In this document: positions 51,731 to 63,200 of the stretch, piece by piece
Position numbering within the stretch: position 1 is the stretch's first letter
Layout: every line of letters starts with the position of its first letter
NCBI GenBank assembly: GCA_964007475.1
Contig: OZ023274.1
Location: 78,503,303 to 78,567,302, forward strand
Direction of reading: 5' to 3'
DNA from: Hybos culiciformis
Lineage: Eukaryota; Arthropoda; Insecta; Diptera; Hybotidae
Length of the DNA: 64,000 bases
Made by a program: the position numbers and the translations under genes
The notes under the pieces: generated by a model
Database searches by the model: none
What the model was told of the DNA's origin: nothing
The model's input: only the letters and a program-made list of their open reading frames with translations

Positions 51731-51771
51731 TTACTTTGTCTTTATATTACAAAGTCTTTATATTACTTTGT
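51723..51771 (+). repeat. three-copy CTTTATATTAC tandem repeat at the LINE junction
   Basis: CTTTATATTAC occurs three times, separated by TTTGT and AAAGT. It sits exactly between the antisense LINE fragment and the 3' end of the host LINE, so it may derive from target duplication or template slippage during insertion. Confidence 0.6.
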
Positions 51772-51812
51772 AATTAGTTAATTTGTAACTGATAGCTACT
51801 TTAATGAATGAA

Positions 51813-51813
<1 letters not shown>

Positions 51814-51860
<47 letters not shown>

Positions 51861-51862
51861 AA
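51814..51862 (+). repeat. (TAAA)n tail of the LINE
   Basis: About twelve perfect TAAA units mark the 3' end of the plus-strand LINE. The sequence directly behind (ACTGTGATCTTTAAAACTA) is host spacer DNA with a counterpart near 46770. Confidence 0.9.
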
Positions 51863-52576
51863 CTGTGATCTTTAAAACTAGGAATAATCAGTATTTATTA
51901 TTTGGACGTTTGGAAACCATAGAAACGCATAGAAGCTTACAAGTTCACTAGTTATAAAACCTGTCTCAAAGAGAATAATCGTACTACAAGCTCCTCCAAT
52001 CTTCAACTTTGTGGACTACAATATTATTATTTTGAATGAAAGGTTGAATTTAATCGATTCTTTACTAATGCAGGATAATTTATACTTTGAATTTTAATTA
52101 AATATTACACTACCTACAGAACAAATTTAAGAATATCTGTAATTTTAGTTTTGTTATATTGATGTGCACAAGGATCGATGAATTTTGGAAAATGATCTGA
52201 AAAATTACATTTTAGTACTGTGTTTTTATTTATGAACCAATAAAAATTAGAATTTTTTTTTTTGGAAGCTTAAGTATTTCGAACCTTTGTATAATATTCA
52301 ATAACATTAATCAATTACATAAACTCAATTATGAGGTATAGAATCGTTGGAATGGTAAATAATTAGCAGTCATATATTAAAGGATATTTCATTTTCGATT
52401 TTATTCAGTAAACTGACCATTTCTTATTACACATCTTAGAAGTTTAACAGTTTGACGTATTAATAAAGAGGTAACAATCAAGTATTTAAACAACCAGAAC
52501 GATGTCTTAAGATTTTTATATTATATTTGGATATAGTAATTTCGATTGAAAACTACGAAAATAATCTTCACAATAA
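51863..52576. repeat. spacer DNA before IR gene 4 (paralogous to the 2-3 spacer)
   Basis: It matches 46770-47790 in order, with internal deletions: GGACGTTTGGAAA, CACAAGTTCACTAGTTATAAA-like, TTTGTGGACTACAATATTAT, CACAAGGATCGATGAA, AGAATCGTTGGAATG, AGTTTAACAGTTTGACGTAT and TATATTTGGATATAGTAATT. This is direct evidence that the genes and their flanks were duplicated as one unit. Confidence 0.8.
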
Positions 52577-52760
52577 CCCCCCATTTACACAGGCTGTTTT
52601 CGAAGATTAAAATGAAGATTTTTTTTGAATGTGTGTAAAATTTGTATAAAATGTTTTCATTATACCTAGCAAAAAATGAAAAAATTTTATACAAAATTTA
52701 CACACTGATTCAAAAAAAATCTTTATTTTAATCTTCGAAAACATCCTGTGTAAATGGGGG
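52577..52760. mobile_element. 184-bp palindromic MITE with TAA target duplication
   Basis: Two arms of about 85 bases form a nearly perfect inverted repeat starting CCCCCATTTACACAGG and continuing TGTTTTCGAAGATTAAAAT, around a short loop near 52660-52675. The insertion is flanked by TAA on both sides (52574-52576, 52761-52763). The paralogous position upstream of gene 3 reads ACAATAAATGAATATAATAT with a single TAA, so boundaries and duplication are established directly. A 3-bp TAA duplication fits PIF/Harbinger-type elements, but the family is not proven. It has no coding capacity; the open frame at 52607-52810 on the minus strand is a by-product. Confidence 0.88.
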
Positions 52761-52846
52761 TAAATGAATATAATATTGTTAGAAACGAAATATTTATAGT
52801 CATTTTTCATTGTACAATTAATTAATTAAAATTAAATTACCTTCTG

Positions 52847-52932
52847 TTTCAAAAGCTCAATATTTATGATTTATTATTATTTTCCTTAATATTGTTAAAA
52901 AGTCGAAAAATCATAACGAGTTCGTGCAAGAT
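52847..52932 (+). promoter_or_regulatory. proximal promoter/5' leader of IR gene 4
   Basis: It keeps the TTTCAAAAGCTCAA block of genes 1 and 2 and the TTATTATTTTCCTTAATATT plus GAGTTCGTGCAAGAT segment shared with gene 3. It thus looks like the most complete version of the shared promoter. The palindromic MITE ends 86 bp upstream of it. Confidence 0.55.
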
Positions 52933-54747
52933 ATGAACAGAACAATTTTTCGGAATTTAATAATAAATATATTTATTTCAAATTTATATTGCTTTATCAC
53001 TGATAGCGGTATTAGTACCAATTTGAAAGCTATAATGAATCATGTGAATAAATTTAACAAATTTGACAGTATTATTTTATTTTATAGTGAAGATCGATAT
53101 TATGATTTAAACTTTGAAAACATAATTTTTGAGAAGGATTACTATCAACCAATAGTTGTAATATCCGGAAAAGGAAATTCAATAAATTTTCATGAAATTT
53201 ATAATTCAATAATATTAAGTATTATTTTTGTAAGTTCTTTTGAAGATAAAGTGTTAGAAACGGCATTCAACAGTATTAAAACGTTAAATTTAGAAAAAAT
53301 CATTATATCGTTCAAGGATAAAGAAAATGACACAAGTAATGCAATGAAAATTTTAAAATGGTGTAATCAATATAAATTCATAAATTCAATTTTGTTATTG
53401 GAAAATTCTGATCAAATTTTAAGTTTTACCATATTTCCCGAATATACACAACTGAATTTAACAAGTCTTTCAGACCTATTTCCAGATAAAACAAACAATT
53501 TATGTGGATACAGTTTTAATTTCTTGATCCAAGAATTTAAACCATTGGCATTTGTATTTGACGAAAAAAGGTTAGGTTTGGTTCCAAAGATATGGGAAAA
53601 TTTTCTTAAAAAAATGAATGCTACTGTGAAAGCGATAGATGGGTCGAAATATATAAAAGATTTTAGTAATGGATTAAACTTTAAAATTCTGTTGGAGCGA
53701 AAAACTGATATTAGTTATTACCCAATGAACGTGCTTGCAAGAAGTCCAGGTGTGGTTTTTTCTGAATTAGTATTTCCATCAGTTTTAAGAGTAATGGTAC
53801 CGCATTCTTCAGAAATACACCTATCAAAATATTTGATTTTGCCACTAGGCACTGAATTTTGGTTCACTCTTTTAATAGTACCATTAATTATTATAGAAAT
53901 ATTAAGAAGACTTATCCACAACAAAAAATTTAGTTTCATAACAGTTCTTCTGACAATCGAATCAATTATTTTGTTTTTGCCCAAAAATTTTAATGTAGAT
54001 GGTAAATATATTACAAATAAGATAATTTTAATAATTTATGCTGGAATTGGATTTTTCTTTACCACTGCTTATCGAGCATATCTCATTAGAATATTGGCAA
54101 AAGTGAGATTTGAGCCTGAAATTAAAACTCTAGAAAATTTATATAATTCTAATGTACAAATAATGGTGACCCAATTTGATTATGATAACTATGAAAATGC
54201 CTCGGTATGGAAAAATGTTCCACAATATATTCTTAATATGATGAAAATTGTTAATTCCCAAGAGTTTCAATATCGTAGAGATAATTTTGATCCAAATTAT
54301 GGCTTTGTAGCTGGTGATCTCACAAAAATGTTTATCGAAACGCTTCAAGAAAAATCTCCACAGCCATTGATTGGATTTACGGATATTATTTTGAGTGTTA
54401 CACATTATGCTTTTGTTATGAAAGAAGATTCACCTTTTTTGAAAATTATGAATAATTTTCTTATGCAGGCGCGAGAATCGGGCTTATTGTCAGCTTGGTT
54501 TTCAATGGATTTGAATTTGGTTCAGAATTTTGAGAACATAAAATATTATCGAAATACATTGCACAGACATATTATTACTGTGAAACACTTGTTTTGGTGT
54601 TGGATCAGTTTATTTACGGGGTTAACTATTTCCATATTATGCTTCGTTTTTGAATTCTTCCAACGAAAATTAGTTTGGACTAAATATTTGAAAAAAGCTA
54701 GTAATATGGAAAAAAAAATTATTATTAATTTTGAACTGCAAACATGA
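52933..54747 (+). CDS. divergent ionotropic receptor (array gene 4)
   Basis: The start chosen is the ATG at 52933 (MNRTIF), not the in-frame GTG nine bases earlier. The gene is single-exon and 604 residues long. The first 100 or so residues match gene 3 almost completely. The middle and S2 are distinct and in places closer to gene 1 (YDNYENASVW, TKMFIE, TDIILSVTHYAF). Plan: signal peptide, reduced amino-terminal domain, S1 with LGLVPKIWENF, membrane segment from YLILPLGTEF, pore loop FSFITVLLTIESIILFLP, membrane segment with AYRAYLIRILAKV, S2 with ARESGLLSAWF, final membrane segment from HLFWCWI. It ends with a slightly longer basic tail (NMEKKIIINFELQT) than its neighbours. It is a putative chemosensory IR channel subunit; its ligand is unknown. 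Minus-strand open frames inside it (53718-53984, 54139-54405) are shadows. Confidence 0.9.
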   Translation: MNRTIFRNLIINIFISNLYCFITDSGISTNLKAIMNHVNKFNKFDSIILFYSEDRYYDLNFENIIFEKDYYQPIVVISGKGNSINFHEIYNSIILSIIFVSSFEDKVLETAFNSIKTLNLEKIIISFKDKENDTSNAMKILKWCNQYKFINSILLLENSDQILSFTIFPEYTQLNLTSLSDLFPDKTNNLCGYSFNFLIQEFKPLAFVFDEKRLGLVPKIWENFLKKMNATVKAIDGSKYIKDFSNGLNFKILLERKTDISYYPMNVLARSPGVVFSELVFPSVLRVMVPHSSEIHLSKYLILPLGTEFWFTLLIVPLIIIEILRRLIHNKKFSFITVLLTIESIILFLPKNFNVDGKYITNKIILIIYAGIGFFFTTAYRAYLIRILAKVRFEPEIKTLENLYNSNVQIMVTQFDYDNYENASVWKNVPQYILNMMKIVNSQEFQYRRDNFDPNYGFVAGDLTKMFIETLQEKSPQPLIGFTDIILSVTHYAFVMKEDSPFLKIMNNFLMQARESGLLSAWFSMDLNLVQNFENIKYYRNTLHRHIITVKHLFWCWISLFTGLTISILCFVFEFFQRKLVWTKYLKKASNMEKKIIINFELQT

Positions 54748-54870
54748 GTAATAATAATTATATTCTTGTATTTTATTTTTAAAATGAAACTTCTGTCGTT
54801 TTTAATCCTTTTCCATCAAAAATTAATTTTCGTTTGCTTACAATAGTATTACATAACTTTAAATTTATAA

Positions 54871-55045
54871 ATCCCCGAGCTTAAGAAGTGATAATTGAAC
54901 ACTTCCCGTCATCCAATCGAAATGAAAGTTTGCACATAAACTCATAGTCGGTGGCAATGCATTATATCAAATCATACCTCGATTGTGATGGTGGGTTTTT
55001 AAGGATTTTCAATTTTTGAGATAAAGAGTGCGACAGATTAAAAAT
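54871..55045. repeat. possible old repeat fragment
   Basis: A G+C-richer island contains CACTTCCCGTCATCCAATCG, AATGAAAGTTTGCACATAAA and AGTCGGTGGCAATGC. The AATCGAAATGAAAGTTTGCAC portion is reminiscent of the GACCGATTTGGCTGAAATTT portion of the Helitron-like repeat at 4.7 kb, but the resemblance is weak. No ends or target duplications are visible. Confidence 0.2.
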
Positions 55046-58000
55046 AGTACTGAAACACAACAAATATAAAATTCGTTAAATTGTATCTTTCTTATCACAT
55101 AAAGGTTTTACAAAAAAAAAAAAACTTTGTTTTTATGAAACTAAAAATAATGTTAAGTGCAAAAATAATTTAAATCGAAACTTTAAAAATTCAACTCAAA
55201 ACTCTCAAAGAATATTTTCTTAATTTTCAAACATTGGAAATTTGGATTTTAATGTAAGCACGGTGATGTCTTTGCATAGACACTAATTTGTGAACAAATT
55301 TTAAGAATTATTTAATTTCGATTGTTTCAATAGAAAAACATAGATAATTTTCTTTTACAATTTTTAAAAATAATTATTCATAGTAAAATAATCCACCAAG
55401 TTTTTTTTTTGCTATAAATGTTTTCTATACAAGAGTCATTCATAAACAGAGTCAAAGTCAAGTGGCATTTTGAATGAAATTTTTTTTTTTAAGCTTAATT
55501 TACCCAGAATTTTGTATAATGTTTTCTCTTTTGTTTTGTAGGATTCTATTATTTTCTTCTATGATATTTATTTTATTGTAAAATAGAAAAACTTTTCATA
55601 TAGGAATTTTACCTTTTTAAAAAAAAATAAATTTTTTCTGAAAATATTCTTTCAATATTGAAAATGTGTTTTCTTATGTTAAAAAAATTTTCTTTGCAGG
55701 AATTTAATATTTAGTTTTTGTTTTATAACATAAGTATTTTAAATTTTGAACTAATATTAAGTTATTTTAACTTAAAACTTAAATTATGTATGTACTTATA
55801 AATCAATTTACGGGAGTAGGGAAATTTTATGTTGGAAGTTTTAAATCTATTTTTAATCCTTTTACATAATTTTAATATCTTTATTAAGTGACTTTAAGAC
55901 ACATTTTTTTTTTTTGGTAACGGGTTACATATATTTACTCCTACTGAATTTTGAAAAAGAAAAGTTTAGGTACATAACATACATTACAAGAAAATTGTTT
56001 TTTTTTTTTTTCTTTTTTTATATTATACTTTTTTTTTCTGTAATCAACAATTTTCTAGAAAAAAGAAAATCTTTTGTATACATTTCAGGATTATAGCACA
56101 TTATATTATATGTTGTGGGAAAATAATAATAGATGTGACGTAATTTCAAGAGGCCTTTATTCATCTTTTTCTTAAGGTTTTTTTTTTTTTTTTTGATTTT
56201 TATTTGTTATGAATATTTTTTAGAAGAAAAATTATTTTCCAGGAAATTTGAGAGAATAAAAATTTGTTTACTCGAAGTTTATTTATAATAATTTTTTTTG
56301 TTTTTTTTTTTTGTTATTTTCATTCCTTTGATGGAAAAACTAAATTGAAGTTAGTGTCTATTTTGTTTTTATTGAAATTTAGACTTTCGGGAGACTAATA
56401 CCATTAACTTAATTTAATTGAATTTTTTTTTTTTTTTTTTTGGTTTTGATTAATGTCCTTATTATTAGATTATGGAAATGTTAGCACTTTTTTTTTCGAA
56501 AATATCACAAATAAATATTTGTAATAGATGAGATTATAAGTTATACATTATTTTGAAGTTTGGTTCTCTCATTAATTAAACAAAATTTATGTGAAAGTTA
56601 TTTTCGAAAGATCATTTTTCGGAAGTCATTTTCGAGAATCATTGGTTCAATTAAATTTTTGATTGTAGATTATTTTTTTTTAGCATTATCTTCTACCGAA
56701 TGTTAATCTATAGATATTTGACCATATAGAGACTTTTTGAATGTCAAAAAATTATAATAATTAACTTTGAGAATAATTATTAATCAATTGCGAAACTATT
56801 TACAAAACCCAAAAAATTAAAATTTGTTTACAATGCAATTATTGAATTTAATATAAAACTACAACTAATCAAAAAAAAATTTACTACTTAAGAAAGTTTT
56901 TCCCTTCGTTGTTTTTCTGGGGATTAAAAATTATTTTTTAAAGTTCCTAAAAAATATTAAGTATCTTGAAGATAAAGGTCCTAAAATACAATTTTTCTGT
57001 ATTTAGTATATTAAATTGTAATAAATAAATAAATAAATAAAAAATAATAAAAAGTATTATATTATTCTATGAAACAATTTCGTAGCTGCAACTTAGATGA
57101 AAAAAAAAGGTTGAAATTTCAAAGATCGGAATTCGTGGACAAATGAATAAAACACAATGAATAAAACACACATTGGAATATTTAATTTTTATTGGAAAAC
57201 GAACTATAAAAAAATCTGTGTGATAATCATAATTTGGAACTAAAAATAATAACAATAATTCTAAATCAAAATATTAGAAAAATTAAATTTTATTTCATTT
57301 AAGTTTTTTTCAATTCATTTTCAAGAACACAAGAAATTCTTCTGACGTAAGAAAAATTTTATGACGGGTTTTTTTTTTTCTCCGTATATATTCCTCTACA
57401 TATATATTATTAAATTTTTATAATAATTTTATAAAACATGTTATATTCTTAGAAATTATAAGAAAAAGAAACCATATTAAGTTTAAAAGTCAACAACCTC
57501 GTTAAATAACCCTTTAAAAAATTTAATTGGAATACGATATTAGGTGTGCATTTGTATACAATATAAGTATATAGTCTATTATATTACGGTTGAAGGATTA
57601 AGAGCTCTATTGTAAATGTAGAAAAAATTTTTTTTTTTAACGAAAATATTTTTCTAATGAAATGTTCCGAAATAAATTTATAATTATAAAACTTTTTTTT
57701 TAATTGAATTAAATTTTACCTATGCAAATTGACTTAAAAACTAAGGAATTTGGATTGACAATACCTTTTCCCAGTAATTGAGTTTGAAACTGTGATTCTT
57801 GATAATATTTTTTATGAAAAAAATTTTTATAAAAAAATATAGAAAACATTATGTTGTACAAATTTCTAATTAAAATTTATCTAACTTATAAATTTTAATA
57901 TACTTAGGTATGATTGATGAAAGTTTTTGTGTAAATATCAAATCATTAATATTCATATTAGTGATCAAAGATCTAAAAGTTTTTAACAAAAAAATTGATT

Positions 58001-61000
58001 TGTTCAAATTTTCTTTCCTAATATTAATTGCACTTTGAAATTATTATTGAAATGTTTAAATTTTTGAATCAATAAAAATGAAATCATGTACTAAATTGAA
58101 ATGAATAATAAATTCATATAATATCTATAATTTATAAATACATAAATAATTTGTTAATAAAAAGAACAATTCGATCAAAGGTGAAAATAGATAAAAAATG
58201 TATATACAAATTCACTTTATAGTATTATTATACAGACAAAATATTACAATTTTTATAGTTTTTATTTAATTATAACAACATTATTTTTCACATGTTTTTA
58301 TTATAAAGATATTTAGTTACCTGGCTTTTGTATGTTGTTTACGTATATGTTTATTAAACAAACACATACATAATGTATATTATTTTGAACACATGTATTA
58401 AGTTTAAGTATATATATTTTAATATTATTTACTGATCATTTTTTAACATAAGCTTGGCAACAAAGCTGAATGAATAAGTATTTTACTATTCATTCATTCA
58501 TTTATTTTTATATCGTACAATTTGAAAAATAAAAATACAAGATCGTATTATGTTTATATGTATTTTAGGCAGGCATTCGTTACCATTAGGTAAAGAAGTT
58601 TTCTTCGCAAACATTAAAAAAAAATAAAAAATAAAAATAAATAAATTTAATAAATTATCATATATGCATATTATTATTATTATTGTATAATGACCTAAAA
58701 AAAAATTTCACATGTTTAAAAAATTAGCATATTTTATCATTAAAGTTTTGAAAAGAATTTACTATATTTATGTATTTTTTTTTTTAGAATTTTCTATGCA
58801 ATTTTTTTTTTTTTTTCAACGAAATGGGTTAATGTATTATAAATCATATATAAAAAAATTAAAATAAGAGTTATGTATAATGTATTCGATCAAATAAATA
58901 AGGAATTTATGTTTATGTCGTTAACTTGAAGATATTAAATTGCGTTTGGGATTTTGAAAATAATTTAAAAACCTTAAACTATCAGAGCTTTTTGATGGCT
59001 GGGGTTGGTTCTTAAAATCTGTACTTAATTTTTTTAATTTGTACTATCCTGATGTATATTTTTAATCATCATATCCTGATGACCTTATGCATAATAATTA
59101 TAGATATGTTTCTCTTAAGGCTAGTGTATACAAATTTTAAATAGGACAGGTTGAAGTTGTCAAAAAAAAATAGATTTCAAGTCAATCATTCAGATTTTTC
59201 TGTTTAATTTGAACCTTACATTCAGTTCCTTCATACAAAAATTCTCATATATGTATTATGCAAAAATTCTTAGATATTTTTTGCAAACAGTCTTTTGGGG
59301 TCATATCTTATTTTTTATGCTAATCAGCATAAAGAAATAAATAATAAAAAAATGAATAAATAAACAAAAGAGTTAAATTAAAATGGTTTACTTTATTTTT
59401 ATACATTATTATTATTCTCCTTAAATTTTTTATTTCTTAAAAAAAATAAATAAATAACTAAAATACGTGATCAGAATTTTTTCTTCTTAATTTTTTATTT
59501 TATTCTCAATTCTACTTTTGTTTTTCTATTTATATATAAAGAATGATTTCATAGATTAGGGAATTAGGGAAAAAGATAATAAAAACATTTTCTTAGTATA
59601 TAAATAATTTGCTATAAGTTATTATATGATTATAATCAATTGTTGGTGAAGAAGTCTAACTGAAGGTAAATTTTGAAAATAAATGAAAATTAGAAGATAT
59701 ATTGAATTATTTTTCTTTTGAAGTTTATGAATTATAGATACTTATGTGACTATGGTACTTACATAAATTACTCATTTTATACATAGTTGAGTTTTTTTCT
59801 TTTCAAAATATATAAGTGACGTTTAGACTTATTTCGACACAGGTTTAGAACGAAATTAAATCTTTTTTGACTATTATTAGTAAATAGGAATTACATGCAT
59901 TTCATTTACGTATTTCTCAAATTTTCTAAAAATATTTTATTAATAAAAACAAAGCGGCAATTGAATTTAATTTTATTAACTTTTAAAATAATTATCTAAT
60001 TCAAAATTTCCACTATGAGTTTCAAGATATTAATGTTTATGCATCAATTAACACTTAAAACTAAAATCATAATTTTTCTCTCAAAAATGAATAAATATAT
60101 ACCTACATATAAAGAGTTATTGAAGCATGACGTGAATTTTTATTTGATTTGTTTGTCATATTTTTATTTTTTATTTTATACGATAAAATATTCATTTTCC
60201 GTTTGGATCGTACATGAAAATATCTTTTTTGGTTGAAATATTTCAAAATACAATCTCAGTCGGTGTCAGAAATTTTATTTTGTATTATATATTAGATTCA
60301 CACAATATGTAAATATTATATGTCGGTATATGATTTTTACTGAATATAATTAAATATTCGATACATGCAAAACTATAAAATTGATTGAATTAGGTACCAA
60401 CTACTCTTTCAAAATCAAATCATCTCCTTTCGTTATGATTGAAATTTAAACATATAATAAAAATGGAAAAATTGACACACCTCTTTGCGCAAAAAAAAAA
60501 AAACCTAATCATAATAAAATGGAAAATTATGTTTTCTAACATGAAAGTGATTTTATGATTTATTGATTCATAAAAACTAACATTTTAATTTATATTGTAT
60601 TTTAATGATTTAGTAGGTATACCTATTTTAGTTTTTTGTTAGTGAATTAATTTTTATAAATTGATTCAATAATATTAAAATTGTGTTATATTTTATGGGA
60701 AGTGTGAATTTGGGGTGTATTTATTATAATTTTAAATTTTTCACTTTTAAGTTTTACTATTTTAGCATAAATAAACATATATTATATACAATATAGAAAA
60801 GCATATTATATATAAATAATTCTATTTGATGTTCTCTTTACAATAAGGTACCTGAATTACGTTATTAAAATATAATAAAATATTTCAGTTTCAATTTTAT
60901 ATTATTCTAAGTTAAGTTAGGTTGAAAAAAACGGACGGTTTCAAATTCTGATTTCGTTTAGAATTGTTGCAAGCGGCTTTAAGTTAAAAGATTAGGAAAT

Positions 61001-63192
61001 CCTTCCAAGAATTCCAAAATCAAAACTTTTCGATCAAAATATACAATTGTATTCTATATATATGTATAAAGAATAAATTTTGCTTAATGTGTAATTTTTT
61101 ATGGTATGAGAGACTTTGAGAAAAGCTAATTTATTTTCTTTTCACCATACATTTTATTAAAAAAATATAATTGATTTTTTTTTTCAAGCGGCTTATAAGA
61201 TTACACCAACCTTTTATGTATAATACCTATAGGTTCAATCATATTATTTCATAAAATAAATTAATATTAAAAATATATTTTTTAATAGCCTCCTCGAGCA
61301 GGCAAAAGGTTAATTATATGATTTTCTAGACAATTTACTTATATTACATTTGTAATCCTATTAGAATTTTCTTTTAGTGCTTTTTTTACGTGAAAATTGG
61401 AAAACGATTATTATTAAGTAGCGATAATGGTTGTAATTTATTTCATTCAATTAAGTTTAGTTTAAAGTAATAATTTAAAGATAGATTACATTCTTTTGAT
61501 CGGCTTAGGTATTTAGTTTGTACTATATTAATAAATTTTATGGACTTTTCTTTAAAATTTATTTATATACAAAAAAGAGTTTTTTGAACCAAAATTTTAT
61601 CTTATGTGTGCAAAAAGGCCGTATCAAAGTTAACATTACCACAATTTAATATATATAAACTAAATGACAGCAGAAAAGGTATAATTTTAAACAAATAAAT
61701 ATTTTTATGCTTTGTGTTCTGCTCAAAACTCATTTAACGATCAATTTTATTTAATTTAAAATCAAATGGGGACAGAATAAATTTGTGTTTTATTTATTTT
61801 TATTTATTTTTTTAATTAACTTGAAGGGAAAATATTTACCATTGCTTCATTTTTTTTTCTTTTATATAATTTTAAGGCGCAATTTTATCAAAAAATATAC
61901 CTACAGTTCATTATACATGCATATGTATTGAATATATGTATATTAAAATACAAAAAAACTTCAAATTACGTCATAAAACATACAAGTTGAATAAACCAAA
62001 AAAGAAAATAATAAAGTTTTTATAAACAATGGTACTTGAAAGTCATCATCCTTTATGTCCTTTTTATTCATATATATAGTATGGATAAAAAGAAAAGAGA
62101 AGAATACAAAAAATTATTGAGAGAAAAAAAAATTGAAGTTCGCTTCTTTTTTTTTATATATATATAATATACATATATACAAACGGATAAACGAAAGATA
62201 AATGGAATGATTATTATTATCTTTAAAAAAGACATTATTCCTTGTTACATAAAACAAAACATATCTGTATTTACAATAAAAGTTAATTCACATATTTATG
62301 AATAAAAGCAAAATATTGTGCGATTGAAGAAAGGCTTCAAATTCAGAAGATTTTGATTTTTATGCGTTTTAAGAAATCAATTTTTTTACTTTTTTAGTAA
62401 TAATAAACTATTCGTAAAATTATATCATAAATGTAATTTCCTTCCGGTTGTGAAAATTTTGATGAATAACTATTTCTTTTGTACAAAATGCATTAACATT
62501 GTCAAATCAAAGCAAAAAATTTATCGACGTCTTGTTTAATTTTATTTTCTTTAAAAATGAACAAAAATTATTAAATTTTTTTCCATTTAAAATGTGAATT
62601 TAAAACAATTCAGCGCAATGTACATACATTTATATAAAATTTTTTTCAAAAAAAAAATTAAAGAAAAACTGGAATAATTTCGTACATAAATGAAATTGTG
62701 TCACAAGTATTGGTTTTTCGTTGCCAAAATTTCATAAAAAAAAATCAAAAAAATCAATAAATAAATTGCTTTTAAGCCATTGTCCTTATATGTATATATT
62801 TATTATATTTCATTAACTAAAATTATTTCCTAATTAATTGAAAGTTTTAAAAAAGTTGCAATGAAACTCATTCAGTATAAATATCTTTAACAATACTTAT
62901 ACATAATAATCGTTATATGAGAAATATTTCAATAATAAGTGCTACAATCGTCATATTAAAGATTTAAAAAACTTATTTTTTACTTTTTTAACCATTCAAT
63001 TGATTTTTAAAAATTGAATAGAATATATATAGAAAATATTGTAAAAATAAATTTTTCCTCAAGATTTTAAGCATTTTACTCCAGCTCCAATTCAGTTCCA
63101 ATTAACATAATTATTTGTATAAAAAATTCGTGGACAACGAAACCTTAGAATATCCCTTCCATGTACTTAATTAGTTAAGATTAAAAGTTTTA

Positions 63193-63200
63193 CTAAAAAC
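63193..63200. repeat. left 8-bp target-site duplication (CTAAAAAC)
   Basis: It is identical to 63618-63625 on the other side of the MITE. Confidence 0.75.

Larger units (their letters stand above)
49936..51862 (+). mobile_element. 5'-truncated non-LTR retrotransposon (LINE, Jockey/I/CR1-like group)
   Basis: The element starts inside its reverse-transcriptase domain, continues through a pyrimidine-rich 3' region and ends in about twelve TAAA units (51814-51862), a typical LINE tail. 5' truncation is the usual outcome of target-primed reverse transcription. The gene 2-3 spacer carries the uninterrupted sequence (TGAAAGAGTTAACTAATAAA followed by AATGCGTGATC near 46750-46780), so the insertion point lies within a TAATAAAA-like site. 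The element has since decayed and been invaded by a second, antisense LINE fragment (51335-51730). Confidence 0.85.
54748..63200. other. gene-poor A+T-rich stretch downstream of the IR array
   Basis: The first 150 bases are the 3' flank of gene 4 and do not resemble those of genes 2 and 3. A G+C-richer patch follows (listed separately). The rest is A/T-monotonous with poly-T runs of 12-18 bases (for example 55905-55915, 56423-56441, 58801-58816) and short AAAT repeats (57022-57042). No further IR copy, tetraspanin exon or RNA gene was recognised. Confidence 0.5.

Noticed and set aside
52607..52810. 67-codon minus-strand open frame upstream of gene 4
   Set aside because: It is mostly the arm and loop of the palindromic MITE read through, with no independent coding evidence.
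58569..58600. Possible 21-base microexon (TTTTAG before, GTAAAG after)
   Set aside because: The splice-like borders are plausible, but seven codons without context in A+T-rich DNA are easily produced by chance.
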